A DNA stretch of 64,000 bases from Siphonodentalium dalli (taxonomy: Eukaryota; Mollusca; Scaphopoda; Gadilida; Siphonodentaliidae), in the NCBI GenBank assembly GCA_032622095.1, contig CP136062.1, positions 18,851,739 to 18,915,738 on the forward strand, in the 5' to 3' direction. The stretch's first letter is position 1; the number at the start of each line of letters is the position of its first letter. The notes under the pieces were generated by a model. That model was not told the origin of the DNA and did no database searches. It saw nothing but the letters and a program-made list of their open reading frames with translations. Positions 33,710-45,247 of the stretch are shown here, piece after piece. The translations under genes and the position numbers were made by a program.

Positions 33710-34605
33710 CCTGGACAACGCCGGGTAAACTGGACAACGCCGGGTAACCCTGATTTACCTGGACAACGCCGGGTAACCCAGATTTATGTGGACAACGCCG
33801 CGTAACACTGATTTACCTGGACAACGCCGGGTAACACTGATTTATCTGGACAACGCCGGGTAATACTGATTTACCTGGACAACGCCGGGTAACCCTGATT
33901 TATATGGACAACGCCGGGTAATACTGATTTACCTGGACAACGCCGGGTAACCCTGATTTATATGGATAACTACGGGTAATACTGGTTTACCTGGACAACG
34001 CCGGGTAACCCTGATTTATCTGGACAACTTCGGGTAACCCTGATTTACCTAGACAACTTCGGGTAACCCTGATTTACCTAGACAACGCCCGGGTAACCCT
34101 GATTTACCTACATTGTAGACAACGCCGGGTAACCCTGATTTATCTGGACAACTTCGGGTAACCCTGATTTACCTAGACAACGCCCGGTAACCCTGATTTA
34201 CCTACATTGTAGACAACGCCGGGTAACCCTGATTTATCTGGACAACTTCGGGTAACCCTGATTTACCTAGACAACGCCGGGTAACGCTGATTTACCTACA
34301 TTGTAGACAACGCCGGGTAACCCTGATTTATCTGGACAACTTCGGGTAACCCTGATTTACCTAGACAACGCCGGGTAACGCTGATTTACCTAGACAACGC
34401 CCGGTAACCCTGATTTACCTACATTGTAGACAACTTCGGGTAACCCTGATTTATCTGGACAACTTCGGGTAACCCTGATTTACCTAGACAACGCCGGGTA
34501 ACGCTGATTTACCTAGACAACGCCCGGTAACCCTGATTTACCTACATTGTAGACAACGCCGGGTAACCCTGATTTATCTGGACAACGCCGGGTAACACTG
34601 ATTTT
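33710..34605. repeat. 29-bp minisatellite with higher-order variation
   Basis: The monomer is CTGGACAACGCCGGGTAACC+CTGATTTAC, about 30 units. Variants include CTTCGGG for GCCGGG and an expanded CCTACATTGTAGACAACG unit. From about 34110 on, the expanded, CTTCGGG and CTAGACAACG variants recur in a set order of about three to four monomers. Confidence 0.95.
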
Positions 34606-35365
34606 TGTTTTACAGGACATGACTAACCTCGACCATCGTCATGTGGATTACATAATCTAATTATCAACACAGAATATCATGTTTGATTTGATTTGATTTT
34701 TTATTGTCAATGAAATAGTAATTAAATGTAACACATTTTATAACGTAATTGGTTAGCTGTCAACCCACGGAATACAGTGAAACAATTGGTTGCCACACAC
34801 TTTGCGAGTTAGGTTATTTCTCGATAACCTATATTTCTCGATAATTTCCCGCAACATAAATGACAGCCGCGTCGAGTGACCACGCCTATACCGCGTGCCT
34901 ACACATGTACATGGAAACTGTTCGATACTTCCTACGATTTAACAAGACATTTGGGTACTGCATCATAATTCCGTGGGGTATTATATGATTGTATTGACAA
35001 TAACATACTAGATGCTAATATTAAGTTCACAAGTAACCAAACAAATCAACAAGATTTAACACTGCAATGGAATGAGCACTGAAATTAAAACCAGCGCGGG
35101 TTTGTGTATCAATAGATCAATACCACGTGCAAGTTGCATCTTTCATGTGGCACGCACGCGATCCGTGATCAGTTTCGACTAGTCAATCAAAAACGCTGAA
35201 TCGACGACGCGATTTCATCGCTTCATGCACATCAGTTTTAAGTGACAAGTGTCTCTTTCAACATAACGTGTATTTTTTGTCGGAAATAGTCTGAATGTTA
35301 TCCGCTCGTTTTACTTCCAACTTCTACTTTTTGGTGGTTCTCCTGTGAAATGACGGATTAAACTA
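34606..35365. other. Unassigned stretch
   Basis: It begins with TTTTTGTTTTACAG, which resembles a splice acceptor, but no coding frame follows. A (GATTT)n-like run lies at about 34681-34700. No gene was seen. Confidence 0.45.
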
Positions 35366-35506
35366 TAAGAAATAACTCTTGTTTCGATTAAGTTTATGAG
35401 TTATAACCGAAAAGTATGAAGATAAATTATACGCGCGTTATAGAATTTATCTTCAAACTTTCCGGTTATGGCTCATAACCTTAATCGAAACAAGAGTTAT
35501 TTCTTA
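35366..35506. mobile_element. Fold-back element, 141 bp
   Basis: TAAGAAATAACTCTTGTTTC at 35366 is mirrored by GAAACAAGAGTTATTTCTTA ending at 35506. The arms of about 62 bp are nearly perfect around TACGCGCG. It is non-coding. No clear target-site duplication was seen. Confidence 0.85.
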
Positions 35507-35874
35507 AATATTCACAATTAGTGTATATGTATATTGGATTGAAATAATGTTACACAACGAATAGATGCCATGTGATGTTTTCAAGTCAGCAAAAGGTTGA
35601 AATAGATCATGCTAAATCAATAATGTTAAATTTATGTGTATATAATAATGATGTTATGTGAATTGTATGCAGTGCCTTAGCTCACATCGGAAAGAAAGTT
35701 CCACGCAGGAACTCTCTATATCCATGATGGTCATATTTGATCCCTAAAACATACAGAAGATGCCATATTGGAAGAAACACTATTCAAAGTATTAATATTC
35801 AATAGTGACAAGTTCATAATGTATATTGCTATTTGCATATTGGGTGCAATGGCTTGTGCATTATTGTCATTTAA

Positions 35875-36320
35875 AGGTACTCAATCCGATTCAATGGTCC
35901 CCACACCATCAGATTCCAACAACAACAATATGTTTTTGAAATGCCGCCTCAGTTGTCAGAATCTATTAATAGCCCAAAAATAATACTAACCACAGTCAAT
36001 TATAGTATACAATTGCCCAAAACATGTTATTTATCAACATTTTGTTCAACGAAATTTTGCCGGTTTGTCAAATATCTGACACAAAAAAGCCAATTTATTT
36101 TATAGCTATCCATCTTCATCCTCAATTGGGTCCAAGACTGTCTTCTCGTCGACTTTTACTGGGCCACTAAATATTTCAGGTGGTGAAAAATAATATATTT
36201 CAAAAAATCGAATTCTGATCACTGAGCTTTGATGTGTGGGTTCCTCTACTCGAATCAAATATGTTGACCCCGAAGCCAAATAAATAGTAATTGAGGGGCG
36301 CTTAATCGGATTGGGTACCT
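35875..36320. mobile_element. Short TTAA-flanked element, relative of 15228-17391
   Basis: The ends AGGTACTCAATCCGATT and AATCGGATTGGGTACCT are flanked by TTAA (35871-35874 and 36321-36324). Subterminal sequence (AACAACAACA.., TCAGAAT.., CTAACCACAGTCAA, GTTATTTATCAAC) follows that of the 2.16-kb element, but the 627-bp repeat core is absent. It is an internal-deletion type derivative. Confidence 0.9.
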
Positions 36321-36324
36321 TTAA

Positions 36325-36733
36325 TATATTCAATTGACTAAAAATGGGATTAAAAATCAGAATTATGTGAAATTATTAGATAAAGGACTATGTATCAGAA
36401 ATTAATGCATGTGCTGTCCAGATTTTATGCCAAGTATTCCCGGTCCACAACTTTTGGATTTAGGTTGATTTGATGCTGTTTTGAAAATGGTAAAGTATTT
36501 ACCGTGATAGAAAAACCTAAAGTGATGATACAATCGTTCAATATATTGTTTACATACACTTTATGATAGCGCGACAGCTCAATATTTTCTGGAAAACAAG
36601 GTTTTGTTTACTTGTAAATCTCGTTTTGTTGACATCCAAAAGACCTCTGATATTCGCAAGTATGTGTCTGGGCACAAAGGCTGTTACAGAAAAGTAACGG
36701 GGTGGCTCCAAATGAGCATCAGCCCATGCAACC
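36325..36733. other. Unassigned AT-rich stretch
   Basis: No gene or element ends were seen. The short frames here and in the following 52-bp array lack motifs. Confidence 0.5.
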
Positions 36734-37098
36734 GACATTCCAGTATGTTATTGACCGAGAAGCGTCGCTCTATCCGTGTTCGACTGACATTCCAGTATGT
36801 TATTGACCGAGAAGCGTCGCTCTATCCGTGTTCGACTGACATTCCAGTATGTTATTGACCGAGAAGCGTCGCTCTATCCGTGTTCGACTGACATTCCAGT
36901 ATGTTATTGACCGAGAAGCGTCGCTCTATCCGTGTTCGACTGACATTCCAGTATGTTATTGACCGAGAAGCGTTGCTCTATCGATGTTCGACTGACATTC
37001 CAATATGTTATTGACCGAGAAGCGTTGCTCTATCGATGTTCGACTGACATTCCAATATGTTATTGACCGAGAAACGTTCCTCTATCCGTGTTCGAGAG
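36734..37098. repeat. 52-bp tandem array, seven units
   Basis: Units start at 36734 and every 52 bp to 37046 with GACATTCCAGTATGTTATTG, then ACCGAGAAGCGTCGCTCTAT. The first four are nearly identical. The last three carry CCAATATG, GCGTTGC and TCGATG variants. The array ends abruptly at 37098. Confidence 0.95.
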
Positions 37099-40035
37099 CG
37101 AATAAGATATTGTGTCTTTTAGAGTTAATCATATTTAGAAATATTTTTGAAGGAATATCATACAAACAAATTGTATGAAAAAGATCATGTCACATGACCT
37201 AAAAATTAATTCCAAATTTACTAATCAACATAGTATATAGAGGGTCTCCAACGTGTTGTGTTGGGAAATTGGATTTTTTGTCACGAGTTTAATAAATTTG
37301 ATTCACAACAAGTTGTAGACGACTTGTGTATCAAATTTATCAAAACGAGTTTCATAAATTCTTATATCCCAACATAAAACAAATAGAGCCTTAGGGTGGA
37401 TACACACATGCATGTAATGTCTGTATGTAAAATACATGCATTTTACATGGCCACACCAATAATTGACAAAATTAATCACCTGCGCGCGAGAGGTCAATTT
37501 CACCAGTGAGTAGTTATAAGCCATTATCAAACAAACTGCCATCAAGAAATTTCAGGCCAGTCATAAACATGTCTTCTTTCATGGATGCCGAAATGAGTAA
37601 TTCTTGTCTGATATATGTTGCTGTTTTTCACGAGTTATAATTCATTTCGAAAAGTGGATTAGAGCCGGTCGATTTTATACTTGATTTGTTTCTGTCATTT
37701 CTTGGAAACATGGTCATCCAAAACAAAAATAAAATATGCAGAATTCTTTTATAGGATGATACCGGCTTGTTGAGATTTCTCTGATAATTTAAGAGCTAGC
37801 TCATGTGATAACATTAATTCAATTGGGATTGCAAATATTCATTATAGCGCCAAAAAATAATGCAGGTACAGCGTTGAAATTAAAAAGAGTGACCCCCCCC
37901 CCATTGATATCTATGTTTCTCAAGCCAAAGGTTGAGCAAGCTCCTAACTGTCACAAGCTTGAATTATAACATTTTCGACCATAATCCATGATTGGGGGAG
38001 GGGCTTGTTCTCGAAAGCTTCCAATAACTAAGGGAGTTAATTGAATGTATCAGCCGCGATATCTGGGCAAGAATTACAATATAATGTTTTACTTAAATAT
38101 TCCATAGTTGTTAATTTTTACGTATACATGTATAACTGTATAACACAAGAGAGGAAAGGTCACGTAGTTGGGAACTCGTAGCTATACAGGCAACCCTTTC
38201 GCCGAATGAAGACAAACAGCAACACCATGCATTCAAATTTAAAGCTGTATAATATGTTCATAATTATATGAATAGCATAAATTGCTGCATATTAGATTAA
38301 TCACTCGTAGAAAACAGACACGACAGACATGACTACGATATTTATAAAGCAGGGTGTCAGGACTCAGGGTGCTGCATGCACACCCCCGTCGAGGAAATAT
38401 GCAATGGTGAATTCGGTAGCTTCTGGGATAATATAGCTTCCCGTGCATGTTGGGGCTCATAGCCCCCTGCGTTGGGGAAGAGGCCATCACTGGTATTAAC
38501 ATCAATAGAAGACTGACAATGATTTAAACAGAACGTCGACCATTTGAGTTATCGCGCGAATAATTATTTTAAGCGGCCTGACGACTTCGTCCCAGTCAAC
38601 GGCTATTCAGCGGTTCAGAGTTTAACTCACTGTGGTCAAACACAGTCGCAATGATTGGGTTGTCAGCGGACACATATTACAGAGTGTGTATGATCCATGT
38701 AAAACGCCAAATACACGATATTTACAGAGATTACATGCATGTGTGTATCCCCCCTTATGCCTTTTTAACAAATCAGAATCCGTAAAAGAAACTGAAACAT
38801 GCATACATTTACAGCGTTGGCTGATGCGCTTCACAGATGTAGACGACAGTGTTGCACACTTGAGCTGGCGACGGACAATATAGTCCCTCGATTTGCCTCT
38901 TTGTTTTTGCGTCTATTTTCGCTAGTGCAACGAAGTTGGAACTTTAATAAATTAGCAATAATGTGCATTGGCTGGTGTTTGTGTCAAGTACGGCTTTTCG
39001 AAATAGTATCAAATCCGCCTGAATTAATGTTAAGATTATGTATATATATATTTATTATATATTTATTATCCATCCCTTAACTATAACAATATCTCTGATT
39101 GGGAAAAAGCCATCACCTGATAATATGGGAAAAAATCATATTGGACGTTCAAAGGCATATTGGACTCGAATCGAGTCTAATGGGAATTTTATAAAAATTA
39201 TCGGGACTCCGGGTGACGTCATTTGGATTAACATACAGATTGATAATAAAAATGTAATTATACAATGTTGTGTACAGTATTGTTTTGTACTGGATATCTC
39301 ATACTCTAGAGAGGTTTAGATGTCAAACTCTAGATATAGGTTTAGATGTAAAACGACAAACGTCAACATTGAGTTGCTATAAATATATTCTTGGCGCGAA
39401 AGAACATCGCGGTATATCGTAGGTAATGTTCGATTTTTGCAGATAATAATTACAGCTCAATTGAACGAAAGAATAACTTTGCTATTAAGAACAATTGCCG
39501 GTAATTTTTCTCAAGTGGGTGTCCAACTGTATACATCGTTTCTCTACGAAAGTGTCACGTAAATCGCACCGCAATACGGGTTAAACTTCCCTAGATCAGG
39601 TCAGGCTCATCCTGAATTTGCATCGGGAATAGAAGACGGCGCACACAAGTGAACAGCCAAATTCCACTCTTAACACTATCGCAGCGAAGGAACAGTCTTC
39701 CGACAAAATTCGTTGCACAATCTTTTGCGCCGGCTTTGTTATTCAATAATAATACTAATACATTCCTTTCTAAATGACAATAACAGGATAACTCAATCGC
39801 TCCTTCATTAACAACATTTAAACTAATATAATGCTAATTGAGTTGCTTATCGTGTGCCGTCATGATTAATCATTCTACTGGACAAAATATATGTATAATA
39901 CCGAATTAGTGCGACACTGATTTTCAATAATTTGCGTGAAATATGATTTTGGATTATCCCTCTTTTATCAAATTCACAAAACGGTAATGGTCATATATCA
40001 CCATAATAGTGGAATTCAGGATGTGCCTGACCTGT
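37099..40035. other. Longest non-repetitive stretch, no gene recognised
   Basis: About 2.9 kb of AT-rich sequence without clear tandem or inverted-repeat elements, apart from a small ATGTAAAAT..ATTTTACAT hairpin at 37425-37448 and a C run at about 37893-37901. Frames of 70-93 codons on both strands (for example 38239-38505 minus and 38799-39080 plus) match nothing I know and lack flanking splice signals. Confidence 0.4.
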
Positions 40036-40488
40036 AGGTTACACTGGTGTAAATGTTTTCCATAGGCCTCAGTGCTAACGTTTTAGCGTATGCTGTTGGC
40101 TATATGAACCATGGGTCCAATTTTTTTTTTTAATCTGAAAAATTGACATTTCGGGAAACTTTTTACACAAAAAAATCATATCTGTCTAGCAGGGAATTCG
40201 CCTTTAAATCTTGTGTTTTCGTAACTAGTGTCAGATCCGCATAAAAAAATACTGTCATATTTTAGACCACACCAACAAATTCAAACTTCACTACAAAGGG
40301 TTAATTCCTGTGCCAATGGCTATCTTACCTATGGGAAATCATAGGGAAGAGGTGTGATGATTTTTTTATGCAAAAAGCACACAAGGCTATTGACCAATCA
40401 GGGCCCAGTGTCTATTTTATTCTCTCCTATATATTCCTCCCGCATCCGCTAGAGGTCTCTCCGAACCTTATTTACACCAGTGTAACCT
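40036..40488. mobile_element. Element A, left copy, 453 bp
   Basis: The ends AGGTTACACTGGTGTAAAT and ATTTACACCAGTGTAACCT form 18-19-bp terminal inverted repeats; the interior is AT-rich and non-coding. The left neighbour is TGTA and the right neighbour is TAAA, so this copy alone has no matching duplication. It is nearly identical to the copy at 43187-43641, differing by a 2-bp indel (TATTCCTCC versus TATTCACCTCC) as far as I can see. It lies in the same orientation and bounds the 899-bp repeats. Confidence 0.9.
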
Positions 40489-43186
40489 AAAGCGATAGCC
40501 CGCTTTTTCGCGGAATAATTGTAACACCCTACATTTTTTCAGAATTGCCCATGAATGAAAAAAATGTGTTCAAAAATAATATCACTTCTGTGGTTCTTTA
40601 TTTATCACACACAATTTAACCCCACTCTCTGTAACACATTATTCATCAAAAAAGCACATTTTTCCACCACAAGTCATATTCAGGCCCCATTTTCACACAG
40701 TTTTTGGGGTCTGGTGTTGCAAACTTGGATCAGCTATGGAAGACTGTACAAGATCCTTTCCATGAGAGAACTTCTGGTGATGTGAGGTCATTGAGTCCAG
40801 ATCTGATCAGCTGAGCATCAAGCACATGACTTTATCAGCACATGGAAGACTAAAATATGACATTTTCAGGTCTGCAAGGGTGATCCAAGATAACTGGATG
40901 TGGGTGTATATTGAATTAGTTGAACAAAGATATGCTCTCTTTGAAATGCTGAAGCATTTTCTTAAATGTGTCCAAGTTTTAGTGCTATTAACCTTCAAAT
41001 GGCCATACCCACCAGTGAAAATGAGACACTTTTATTATATATATCTGTATATCACTGGCTATAAAATCCAAAATACTTGTTAGATTAGCTTCTTATAACA
41101 ATTGGTATGTGTGTCATTGACATGCTCATGTAATGGGTAATTTGCATTATCATGTGACAATTACCACCTTGAATTTTTTTGAAAATACCTTGAAAAATTG
41201 GCATTTTTTATGAAAAATCATACCATTTTTTTGGCCGATGGAAGTGAAAGAAGACATCAGCAGCAAGAATAGCCACACCATGCATGGGAGATTCATTGGA
41301 CTGAAAGACCAGGCTGTGAAAAATGCATTAAAATACTTTAAAGTGACTCCCAGGAATCAAAAATGCCAAAAAGTTCATTTTTCCCTTAAAGCGATAGCCC
41401 GCTTTTTCGCGGAATAATTGTAACACCCTACATTTTTTCAGAATTGCCCATGAATGAAAAAAATGTGTTCAAAAATAATATCACTTCTGTGGTTCTTTAT
41501 TTATCACACACAATTTAACCCCACTCTCTGTAACACATTATTCATCAAAAAAGCACATTTTTCCACCACAAGTCATATTCAGGCCCCATTTTCACACAGT
41601 TTTTGGGGTCTGGTGTTGCAAACTTGGATCAGCTATGGAAGACTGTACAAGATCCTTTCCATGAGAGAACTTCTGGTGATGTGAGGTCATTGAGTCCAGA
41701 TCTGATCTGCTGAGCATCAAGCACATGACTTTATCAGCACATGGAAGACTAAAATATGACATTTTCAGGTCTGCAAGGGTGATCCAAGATAACTGGATGT
41801 GGGTGTATATTGAATTAGTTGAACAAAGATATGCTCTCTTTGAAATGCTGAAGCATTTTCTTAAATGTGTCCAAGTTTTAGTGCTATTAACCTTCAAATG
41901 GCCATACCCACCAGTGAAAATGAGACACTTTTATTATATATATCTGTATATCACTGGCTATAAAATCCAAAATACTTGTTAGATTAGCTTCTTATAACAA
42001 TTGGTATGTGTGTCATTGACATGCTCATGTAATGGGTAATTTGCATTATCATGTGACAATTACCACCTTGAATTTTTTTGAAAATACCTTGAAAAATTGG
42101 CATTTTTTATGAAAAATCATACCATTTTTTTGGCCGATGGAAGTGAAAGAAGACATCAGCAGCAAGAATAGCCACACCATGCATGGGAGATTCATTGGAC
42201 TGAAAGACCAGGCTGTGAAAAATGCATTAAAATACTTTAAAGTGACTCCCAGGAATCAAAAATGCCAAAAAGTTCATTTTTCCCTTAAAGCGATAGCCCG
42301 CTTTTTCGCGGAATAATTGTAACACCCTACATTTTTTCAGAATTGCCCATGAATGAAAAAAATGTGTTCAAAAATAATATCACTTCTGTGGTTCTTTATT
42401 TATCACACACAATTTAACCCCACTCTCTGTAACACATTATTCATCAAAAAAGCACATTTTTCCACCACAAGTCATATTCAGGCCCCATTTTCACACAGTT
42501 TTTGGGGTCTGGTGTTGCAAACTTGGATCAGCTATGGAAGACTGTACAAGATCCTTTCCATGAGAGAACTTCTGGTGATGTGAGGTCATTGCGTCCAGAT
42601 CTGATCAGCTGAGCATCAAGCACATGACTTTATCAGCACATGGAAGACTAAAATATGACATTTTCAGGTCTGCAAGGGTGATCCAAGATAACTGGATGTG
42701 GGTGTATATTGAATTAGTTGAACAAAGATATGCTCTCTTTGAAATGCTGAAGCATTTTCTTAAATGTGTCCAAGTTTTAGTGCTATTAACCTTCAAATGG
42801 CCATACCCACCAGTGAAAATGAGACACTTTTATTATATATATCTGTATATCACTGGCTATAAAATCCAAAATACTTGTTAGATTAGCTTCTTATAACAAT
42901 TGGTATGTGTGTCATTGACATGCTCATGTAATGGGTAATTTGCATTATCATGTGACAATTACCACCTTGAATTTTTTTGAAAATACCTTGAAAAATTGGC
43001 ATTTTTTATGAAAAATCATACCATTTTTTTGGCCGATGGAAGTGAAAGAAGACATCAGCAGCAAGAATAGCCACACCATGCATGGGAGATTCATTGGACT
43101 GAAAGACCAGGCTGTGAAAAATGCATTAAAATACTTTAAAGTGACTCCCAGGAATCAAAAATGCCAAAAAGTTCATTTTTCCCTTT
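40489..43186. repeat. Three tandem 899-bp units
   Basis: Units start with AAAGCGATAGCCCGCTTTTT at 40489, 41388 and 42287 and end in TTCATTTTTCCCTT. I noticed only two single-base differences: 41707 (T in unit 2) and 42592 (C in unit 3). Each unit holds a GCCCGCTTTTTCGCGG mini-hairpin near its start. Plus frames of 76 and 85 codons repeat in each unit but resemble no protein I know. The array is bounded on both sides by element A and is otherwise unseen in the window. Confidence 0.95.
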
Positions 43187-43641
43187 AGGTTACACTGGTG
43201 TAAATGTTTTCCATAGGCCTCAGTGCTAACGTTTTAGCGTATGCTGTTGGCTATATGAACCATGGGTCCAATTTTTTTTTTTAATCTGAAAAATTGACAT
43301 TTCGGGAAACTTTTTACACAAAAAAATCATATCTGTCTAGCAGGGAATTCGCCTTTAAATCTTGTGTTTTCGTAACTAGTGTCAGATCCGCATAAAAAAA
43401 TACTGTCATATTTTAGACCACACCAACAAATTCAAACTTCACTACAAAGGGTTAATTCCTGTGCCAATGGCTATCTTACCTATGGGAAATCATAGGGAAG
43501 AGGTGTGATGATTTTTTTATGCAAAAAGCACACAAGGCTATTGACCAATCAGGGCCCAGTGTCTATTTTATTCTCTCCTATATATTCACCTCCCGCATCC
43601 GCTAGAGGTCTCTCCGAACCTTATTTACACCAGTGTAACCT
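43187..43641. mobile_element. Element A, right copy, 455 bp
   Basis: It has the same inverted ends as the left copy. The left neighbour is TTTA and the right neighbour is TGTA. The outer TGTA here and the TGTA left of 40037 match when the terminal repeat is taken as GGTTACAC..GTGTAACC. That makes the whole A-array-A block look like a single insertion with a 4-bp duplication. Confidence 0.9.
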
Positions 43642-43733
43642 GTAGATTGTATTATGGTGACATAAATTGATCTTGTCAATCCTCAATCAGAATGCTATAC
43701 ACGCAAACTGATCATATTGTTTGCAGGGTTATA

Positions 43734-43797
43734 CAGTAATGCCCTAAGTAATCGACCCCTTAACCACATCAGAATTATGGGTAACTTTTCAGTAAAT
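43734..43797. mobile_element. CAGTAATG MITE, left part, cut by the assembly gap
   Basis: TA then CAGTAATGCCCTAAGTAATC runs to GGGTAACTTTTCAG, after which the sequence enters the gap. The rest of the palindrome is presumably in the gap or lost. Confidence 0.8.
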
Positions 43798-43897
43798 NNN
43801 NNNNNNNNNNNNNNNNNNNNNNNNNNNNNNNNNNNNNNNNNNNNNNNNNNNNNNNNNNNNNNNNNNNNNNNNNNNNNNNNNNNNNNNNNNNNNNNNN
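43798..43897. other. Assembly gap (100 N)
   Basis: Exactly 100 Ns, the usual placeholder for a gap of unknown size. It joins a MITE to the start of the 32-bp satellite, so the satellite's left edge and true length are unknown. Confidence 0.98.
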
Positions 43898-45247
43898 CAT
43901 CACTACACACTCAGAGAAAGAAATACCTACATCACTACAGACTCAGAGAAAGACATACCTACATCACTACACACTCAGAGAAAGAAATACCTATCATTAT
44001 ACAAACTCAGAGAAAGAAATACCTATCATTATACAAACTCAGAGAAAGAAATACCTACATCACTACACACTCAGAGAAAGACATACCTATCATTATACAA
44101 ACTCAGAGAAAGAAATACCTACATCACTACACACTCAGAGAAAGACATACCTACATCACTACACACTCAGAGAAAGACATACCTATCATTATACAAACTC
44201 AGAGAAAGAAATACCTACATCACTACAGACTCAGAGAAAGACATACCTACATCACTACACACTCAGAGAAAGAAATACCTATCATTATACAAACTCAGAG
44301 AAAGAAATACCTATCATTATACAAACTCAGAGAAAGAAATACCTACATCACTACACACTCAGAGAAAGACATACCTATCATTATACAAACTCAGAGAAAG
44401 AAATACCTACATCACTACAGACTCAGAGAAAGACATACCTACATCACTACAGACTCAGGGAAAGATATACCTATCATTTTATACAAACTCAGAGAAATAA
44501 ATACCTACATCACTACACACTCAGAGAAAGACATACCTATCATTATACAAACTCAGAGAAAGAAATACCTACATTACTACACACTCAGAGAAAGACATAC
44601 CTACATCACTACACACTCAGAGAAAGACATACCTATCATTATACAAACTCAGAGAAAGAAATACCTACATCACTACAGACTCAGAGAAAGACATACCTAC
44701 ATCACTACAGACTCAGGGAAAGATATACCTATCATTTTATACAAACTCAGAGAAATAAATACCTATCATTATACAAACTCAGAGAAAGAAACACCTACAT
44801 CACTACAAACTCAGAGAAAGAAATACCTACATCACTACAGACTCAGAGAAAGATATACCTACATCACTACAGACTCAGAGAAAGAAATACCTATCATTAT
44901 ACAAACTCAGAGAAAGATATACCTACATCACTACAGACTCAGAGAAAGAAATACCTATCATTATACAAACTCAGAGAAAGATATACCTACATCACTACAC
45001 ACTCAGAGAAAGAAATACCTACATCACTACAGACTCAGAGAAAGAAATACCTATCATTATACAAACTCAGAGAAAGAAACACCTACATCACTACAAACTC
45101 AGAGAAAGAAATACCTACATCACTACAGACTCAGAGAAAGATATACCTACATCACTACAGACTCAGAGAAAGACATACCTACATCACTACAGACTCAGGG
45201 AAAGAAATACCTATCATTATACAAACTCAGAGAAAGAAATACCTACA

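Noticed and set aside
31552-34605. Regular 25- and 29-bp repeats that could suggest a CRISPR array
   Set aside because: There are no unique spacers between repeats, no cas genes, and the context is clearly eukaryotic. The units are contiguous minisatellite monomers.
34600-34620. Splice acceptor TTTTTGTTTTACAG at the end of the 29-bp array
   Set aside because: No open frame with protein-like content follows. Pyrimidine tracts ending in AG are frequent in this sequence.
38239-38883. Overlapping 70-88 codon frames that might be exons
   Set aside because: No recognisable motif, no convincing splice sites on both sides, and frames on both strands overlap.
40036-43641. An LTR retrotransposon with element A as its LTRs
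   Set aside because: Direct flanking repeats and a 4-bp duplication fit superficially. However, A has 18-bp terminal inverted repeats rather than TG..CA ends, the junctions show no primer-binding site or polypurine tract, and the interior is three non-coding repeats.
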